A stretch of DNA of 9,197 bases from NCBI GenBank assembly GCA_964599915.1, contig CAZRHR010000088.1, forward strand, positions 1-9,197. Direction: 5' to 3'. Below are positions 6,592 through 9,197 of the stretch, piece by piece. The notes beneath the pieces are model-generated. The model was given only the letters and a program-made list of their open reading frames with translations, made no database searches and was not told the DNA's origin. The translations under genes and the position numbers were made by a program. The number at the start of each line of letters is the position of its first letter. Position 1 is the first letter of the stretch. This DNA comes from CAZRHR01 sp964599915 (GTDB taxonomy: Bacteria > Bacteroidota > Bacteroidia > CAIKAF01).

Positions 6592-8089
6592 GGACAATTC
6601 TTTGGGTGACTAAACCGGAACTAATAACTACAATAGGCAAACCGGTTCCCGGAACGGTGGAGGCGCCTACATAATAAAGGTTGCTAAATTCTTCGTCTTT
6701 ATTGGACGGCCTGAATGCGCCAATCTGATTTAAACCATGGGCCAAGCCAAGTCCGCTGCCACGATATAAATGGAAGGTATCCTGCCATTCTACCGGCGAC
6801 ATGACACGACGGGTGATCAAATTACTTTGAATGTCAAATCCAATTCTGGAAGATAAATCCTCAATAATGGTGTCCGCCAAGGCATCAGCGTCTTCCCAAT
6901 TGGGTTTAAAACGCAAGTCTGGGACAGGACATAAGATGAATAAGTTTTCACAGCCTTCCGGAGCACAAGCCGGATCAGACTTAGAAGAAACATTCACATA
7001 ATAGTATGGTTTCTCCGGATTCACGCTCATTTTAAAAATCTTGTCCGCGTAATCCTTAAAATTGTTACCTAAGAAATAATTGTGATGGTGTAAGCCTTCT
7101 ACTTTTCCTTTTACACCAAGATAAATGGTAAAGGGAGAGAGGGTCCACTCCATTTTATCGAGTTTTTCTTCCGACCAATTTTTCCTTTTTAAAATTTTAT
7201 GACGGAAGCCTGCAGCATCGGCATTGATCACGTACAAATCTGCTGTGTGCGTAACCCCATGCTGGTCTTTCAACCCACTCACTTTTCCATTGGCATTCAA
7301 CACTTCCTTAACCTCGGTATTGTATTTAAAAACAACACCACGTCGTTCCAATTCAGCCACAATGGTTTCGGTGATGCGGTACATGCCACCTTTCACCGAC
7401 CAATATCCATCGTGCTCAAGTTCCGTATAATTCAAAAGTTTATATACAGCTGGGGTATCGTATGGCGTGGCGCCAAGGAAAAAGGCCACCAAAGAAAAAA
7501 TCACCTTTACCTCATGGCTTTCAAAATGCATGTCTAATTCTTTCCACATGGAACGGAACATGCTAGGGGCGTGCTTCCAAGGAACGGTGCTTAATTTCAA
7601 CAAATAATCTATTTTTCCATTGAAATTTGATTTCACCACTTTTTTCTCCGTGTCATGGAAAATTTGTTTGGCGCCTTCCAGGTACTTACGCAATTTCTTC
7701 TCGAATCCGGGTTCAAGGTCCTCAAATTCTTCGGCTAGTTTTTTTAAGTCCCGATAAATCTTGAAAATCCGCTCATTTCCGGCGAAATTAACGGTATAAA
7801 GTGGATGAATTTGTTCGTATTCCAAAGGATTCTCCATGCCGCAGTCCTTGAAAAGCTCATCAAATTCATAGGACATGGAAAAAAATGAGGGACCAATATC
7901 AAATGTAAAACCTTGGTCTTTCCATTGATTTAAACGACCACCGGCCTGGTGATATTTTTCTAAAATTTCAACCTGGTAACCGCGCGTAGTGAGCCTTAGA
8001 GCGGTGGACAATCCGCCTAAACCAGCGCCAGTAATAATAACTTTTTGTGCCAAGGGACTTTCGTATAATTTATAATGGGAACAAGCCAA
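6572..8089 (-). CDS. crtI: Phytoene desaturase (lycopene-forming)
   Basis: FAD-dependent, membrane-associated desaturase that converts phytoene to lycopene. The N-terminal Rossmann motif is VIITGAGLGGLSTALRL, with ILEK ending strand 2 and QAGGRLNQW and FDIGPSFF after it. The C-terminal FAD-binding signature is YYVGASTVPGTGLPIVVISSG, followed by a short tail. Up to 505 residues, normal for CrtI. The start is uncertain: no in-frame ATG lies between the crtZ stop and the Rossmann motif. TTG at 8089 gives the longest form, 12 bases after crtZ. TTG at 8053 gives 493 residues beginning LAQKVIITGAG, closer to the family's usual short N-terminus. The neighbours make phytoene the likely substrate; related carotenoid oxidases such as CrtD are less likely beside crtB. 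Confidence 0.93.
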   Translation of the reverse strand: MACSHYKLYESPLAQKVIITGAGLGGLSTALRLTTRGYQVEILEKYHQAGGRLNQWKDQGFTFDIGPSFFSMSYEFDELFKDCGMENPLEYEQIHPLYTVNFAGNERIFKIYRDLKKLAEEFEDLEPGFEKKLRKYLEGAKQIFHDTEKKVVKSNFNGKIDYLLKLSTVPWKHAPSMFRSMWKELDMHFESHEVKVIFSLVAFFLGATPYDTPAVYKLLNYTELEHDGYWSVKGGMYRITETIVAELERRGVVFKYNTEVKEVLNANGKVSGLKDQHGVTHTADLYVINADAAGFRHKILKRKNWSEEKLDKMEWTLSPFTIYLGVKGKVEGLHHHNYFLGNNFKDYADKIFKMSVNPEKPYYYVNVSSKSDPACAPEGCENLFILCPVPDLRFKPNWEDADALADTIIEDLSSRIGFDIQSNLITRRVMSPVEWQDTFHLYRGSGLGLAHGLNQIGAFRPSNKDEEFSNLYYVGASTVPGTGLPIVVISSGLVTQRIVHEHAVV

Positions 8090-8101
8090 ACGACATACGG
8101 T

Positions 8102-8560
8102 TCATGATTCCTGCACGTCTGGCCAATATTTTTTCTTCACAAACAGAAACCCAAAGGCTTCTCCCTGATGTTTACCTAAATTCTTATGGTGTACTTTATG
8201 CGCCTTACGCAGTGCACGCAAGTAGCGGTTGTTGGTTCGGGTAAACCATTTGACCCGTTGATGCACAAAAATATCATGCACGAAAAAATAAGCGGCACCA
8301 TAGGCTGTAATGCCTGCACCACACCAAAAAGGCCAGCTAAATTCGGGAAGTCCCCAGAGGATCATAGCTACGGCAATACCTGCAAAAAAGACACCGAACA
8401 AATCGTTTTTTTCAAACATTCTGTACCCGGGACGATGGTGATCCTCATGCAAATGCCATAAAAAACCATGCATAATATATTTATGGGTGAACCACGCAAC
8501 GCCTTCCCACAACACAAAGAAAAAAATGAAACAAAGGGCATGGAATGCATACAACCACAT
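8102..8560 (-). CDS. crtZ: Beta-carotene 3-hydroxylase (CrtZ-like, fatty acid hydroxylase superfamily)
   Basis: Membrane-bound di-iron hydroxylase expected to add 3- and 3'-hydroxyls to beta-carotene, giving beta-cryptoxanthin and zeaxanthin. All four histidine clusters are visible: H26-x4-H31 (HKYIMH), H38-x2-HH (HLHEDHH, 38-42), H95-x4-H100 (HDIFVH) and H121-x2-HH (HKVHH, 121-125). Hydrophobic segments precede the first cluster and lie between the second and third. The ATG at 8560 gives 152 residues and starts MWLYAFHALCF, just before the first helix as in other CrtZ proteins. A further in-frame ATG at 8632 would add 24 residues; GGAGG lies 12 bases before it, but a -7-like box falls inside that extension, so I prefer the shorter form. 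First gene of the crt cluster. The sequence could be another sterol-desaturase-like hydroxylase, but position and motifs favour CrtZ. Confidence 0.88.
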   Translation of the reverse strand: MWLYAFHALCFIFFFVLWEGVAWFTHKYIMHGFLWHLHEDHHRPGYRMFEKNDLFGVFFAGIAVAMILWGLPEFSWPFWCGAGITAYGAAYFFVHDIFVHQRVKWFTRTNNRYLRALRKAHKVHHKNLGKHQGEAFGFLFVKKKYWPDVQES

Positions 8561-8564
8561 AGCG

Positions 8565-8576
8565 GAAAAATTTTTC
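8565..8576. repeat. Perfect 12-bp palindrome before crtZ
   Basis: GAAAAATTTTTC reads the same on both strands and ends five bases before the crtZ ATG at 8560. It could be an operator half-site pair or an intrinsically curved A-tract; at this AT content chance is also possible. Confidence 0.4.
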
Positions 8577-8583
8577 GAGAAAA

Positions 8584-8597
8584 CCACCAAGTGGTGG
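8584..8597. repeat. Short inverted repeat in the crtZ leader
   Basis: CCACC (8584-8588) and GGTGG (8593-8597) form a five-pair GC-rich stem with an AAGT loop, about 24 bases upstream of the crtZ start. In the transcript it could be a small hairpin; as DNA it could be a regulator site. Confidence 0.35.
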
Positions 8598-8619
8598 AAA
8601 ATGTTCACTAGATAGGTTG

Positions 8620-8651
8620 GAAAGGTACACATTTAATCTGCACGCCTCCAA
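8620..8651 (-). promoter_or_regulatory. Candidate promoter of the crt operon
   Basis: On the minus strand, TTG (8651-8649, within TTTTGG) is followed after 21 bases by TACCTTTC (8627-8620), a one-mismatch copy of the -7 box TAnnTTTG. Spacing fits the Bacteroidota pattern. The leader to the crtZ ATG at 8560 would be about 55 bases and would include both inverted repeats described there. A CCTCC/GGAGG inverted repeat with a five-base loop overlaps the -33 element. Confidence 0.35.
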
Positions 8652-8853
8652 AAGGGAGGAAAGAAGTCTTCTCTTAATATATATAAAACCCAAGGTAAGT
8701 GAACTGATGTACAGGACGTAAAGACCTAGGGCAACCCTACATAAAAACCCACCTGATAAGGGTCGCCGGCCAAAAAAGCGACAAACCTTACGTTTATCCA
8801 AAGAAAACTTGGCATTTCTTTACTTTTATGGGTTGGAAGTTACTCCATGGTTT

Positions 8854-8866
8854 CGGGACCGTCCCG
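8854..8866. repeat. GC-rich inverted repeat before the xdhA-like gene
   Basis: CGGGAC and GTCCCG are perfect inverted arms around one central C, 14 bases before the ATG at 8881. It could be a dimeric regulator site or, as RNA, a five-pair hairpin with a three-base loop near the translation start. Confidence 0.4.
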
Positions 8867-8880
8867 TTTATCTATTTCCT

Positions 8881-9197
8881 ATGATTCGCTTTATACTTAA
8901 CGATACACTTATACAAAGCCACCAACCTCCGGGGCTTACTTTACTGGATTTCATTCGGTACCACCGCCACCTTAAAGGCACCAAAACCGGTTGTAGAGAA
9001 GGAGATTGTGGGGCATGCGCTGTCCTTATCGGAGAAAAAGGTCCGGGTGGCGTAGTGTATCAATCCATGACGTCCTGTCTTACACCGCTGGCCAATGTAC
9101 AAGGTAAACATGTAGTTACGGTAGAAGGCATCAATGGGGAGGATTTAAATCCGGTCCAAAAAGCCATCGTAGAAGAAGGTGGCACCCAATGCGGATT
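8881..9197 (+). CDS. xdhA: Xanthine dehydrogenase small subunit N-terminus, cut by window
   Basis: N-terminal [2Fe-2S] ferredoxin-like domain of a molybdenum hydroxylase. Visible residues 1-105 include the plant-type cluster loop GCREGDCGAC with Cys38, Cys43 and Cys46, the fourth ligand Cys66 in TSCLTPL, and then GTQCG at 101-105, which begins the second, helical [2Fe-2S] domain. The wording around GTKTGCREGDCGAC, PVQKAIVEE and GTQCG resembles Bacteroidota xanthine dehydrogenase small subunits, in which an FAD domain follows. The FAD domain and the Mo subunit would lie past the edge, so a shorter CoxS-type iron-sulfur subunit cannot be excluded. The ATG at 8881 sits seven residues before the usual first turn. 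It overlaps the stop of an 18-codon ORF (8828-8884). Transcribed away from the crt operon. Its molybdopterin could depend on the moaA in this window. Confidence 0.85.
   Translation, partial: MIRFILNDTLIQSHQPPGLTLLDFIRYHRHLKGTKTGCREGDCGACAVLIGEKGPGGVVYQSMTSCLTPLANVQGKHVVTVEGINGEDLNPVQKAIVEEGGTQCG

Larger units (their letters stand above)
8561..8880. other. Divergent control region between crtZ and the xdhA-like gene
   Basis: About 320 bases with no supported gene of normal size. It contains the candidate crt promoter, the GAAAAATTTTTC palindrome, the CCACC and CCTCC inverted repeats, an AT-only stretch near 8676-8687, and on the right a CGGGAC/GTCCCG inverted repeat with a tiny ORF ending on the xdhA ATG. 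A minus-strand frame of 106 codons from 8801 overlaps crtZ out of frame and is judged spurious. No clear TAnnTTTG box was found for the plus-strand gene; TACTTTTA at 8821-8828 is the nearest. Confidence 0.5.

Noticed and set aside
8561..8632. 24-residue N-terminal extension of CrtZ from the ATG at 8632
   Set aside because: The internal ATG at 8560 fits the usual CrtZ start and length, and a -7-like box lies inside the extension. It was not fully excluded because GGAGG lies 12 bases before 8632.
8481..8801. Minus-strand 106-codon frame with a hydrophobic stretch upstream of crtZ
   Set aside because: Nearly a third of it overlaps crtZ in another frame, and it covers the putative crt promoter and repeats. 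The composition simply reflects AT-rich leader DNA.

Overview
The window looks like chromosomal DNA of a pigmented, probably aerobic member of the Bacteroidota. Three things point there. Perfect copies of the Bacteroidota -7 promoter box (TAnnTTTG) lie in front of two genes, and Shine-Dalgarno sequences are mostly absent. The xanthine dehydrogenase, phytoene synthase and ABC permease N-termini have wording I associate with that phylum. The carotenoid cluster uses the fused CrtYcd-type lycopene cyclase found in many of its members. Genus cannot be read from this stretch. No rRNA, tRNA, CRISPR array, insertion sequence or phage gene was seen; these look like ordinary metabolic genes.

Left block, plus strand (2-2699): three tightly packed genes, each overlapping the next. 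They are an ABC-2/NatB-type exporter permease cut by the left edge, a short Ppx/GppA-family phosphatase, and a small secreted DUF6265-like protein. A weak hairpin with a T run follows.

Converging on this from the minus strand is moaA (2856-3815), the first enzyme of molybdopterin synthesis, with a candidate terminator at its stop codon and a -7 box four bases before its ATG. A gap of about 290 bases follows with no convincing gene.

Central block, minus strand (8560 down to 4064): crtZ-crtI-crtB-crtY followed by a 3-hydroxybutyryl-CoA dehydrogenase gene. The crt genes give a route from geranylgeranyl diphosphate to phytoene, lycopene, beta-carotene and zeaxanthin. A GGPP synthase gene is not in the window and must lie elsewhere. 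crtI/crtB and crtB/crtY overlap, so the four are probably one operon. No terminator was found after crtY, while the dehydrogenase has its own -7 box and ends at the strongest terminator in the window, so it may be read both from its own promoter and by crt read-through.

Right edge, plus strand: a divergent gene (8881 onward, cut by the window) encodes the [2Fe-2S] N-terminus of a xanthine dehydrogenase small subunit. That is a molybdenum hydroxylase component, so its enzyme would use the cofactor whose synthesis starts with MoaA. The roughly 320-base divergent region between crtZ and this gene carries a candidate crt promoter, several short inverted repeats and a tiny ORF coupled to the xdhA start.

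No undescribed multi-gene system is evident. The points most worth checking are the crtZ-crtI junction (same frame, one stop codon between them, no ATG for crtI), the apparently leaderless moaA and hbd transcripts, and the structured leader of the xdhA-like gene.
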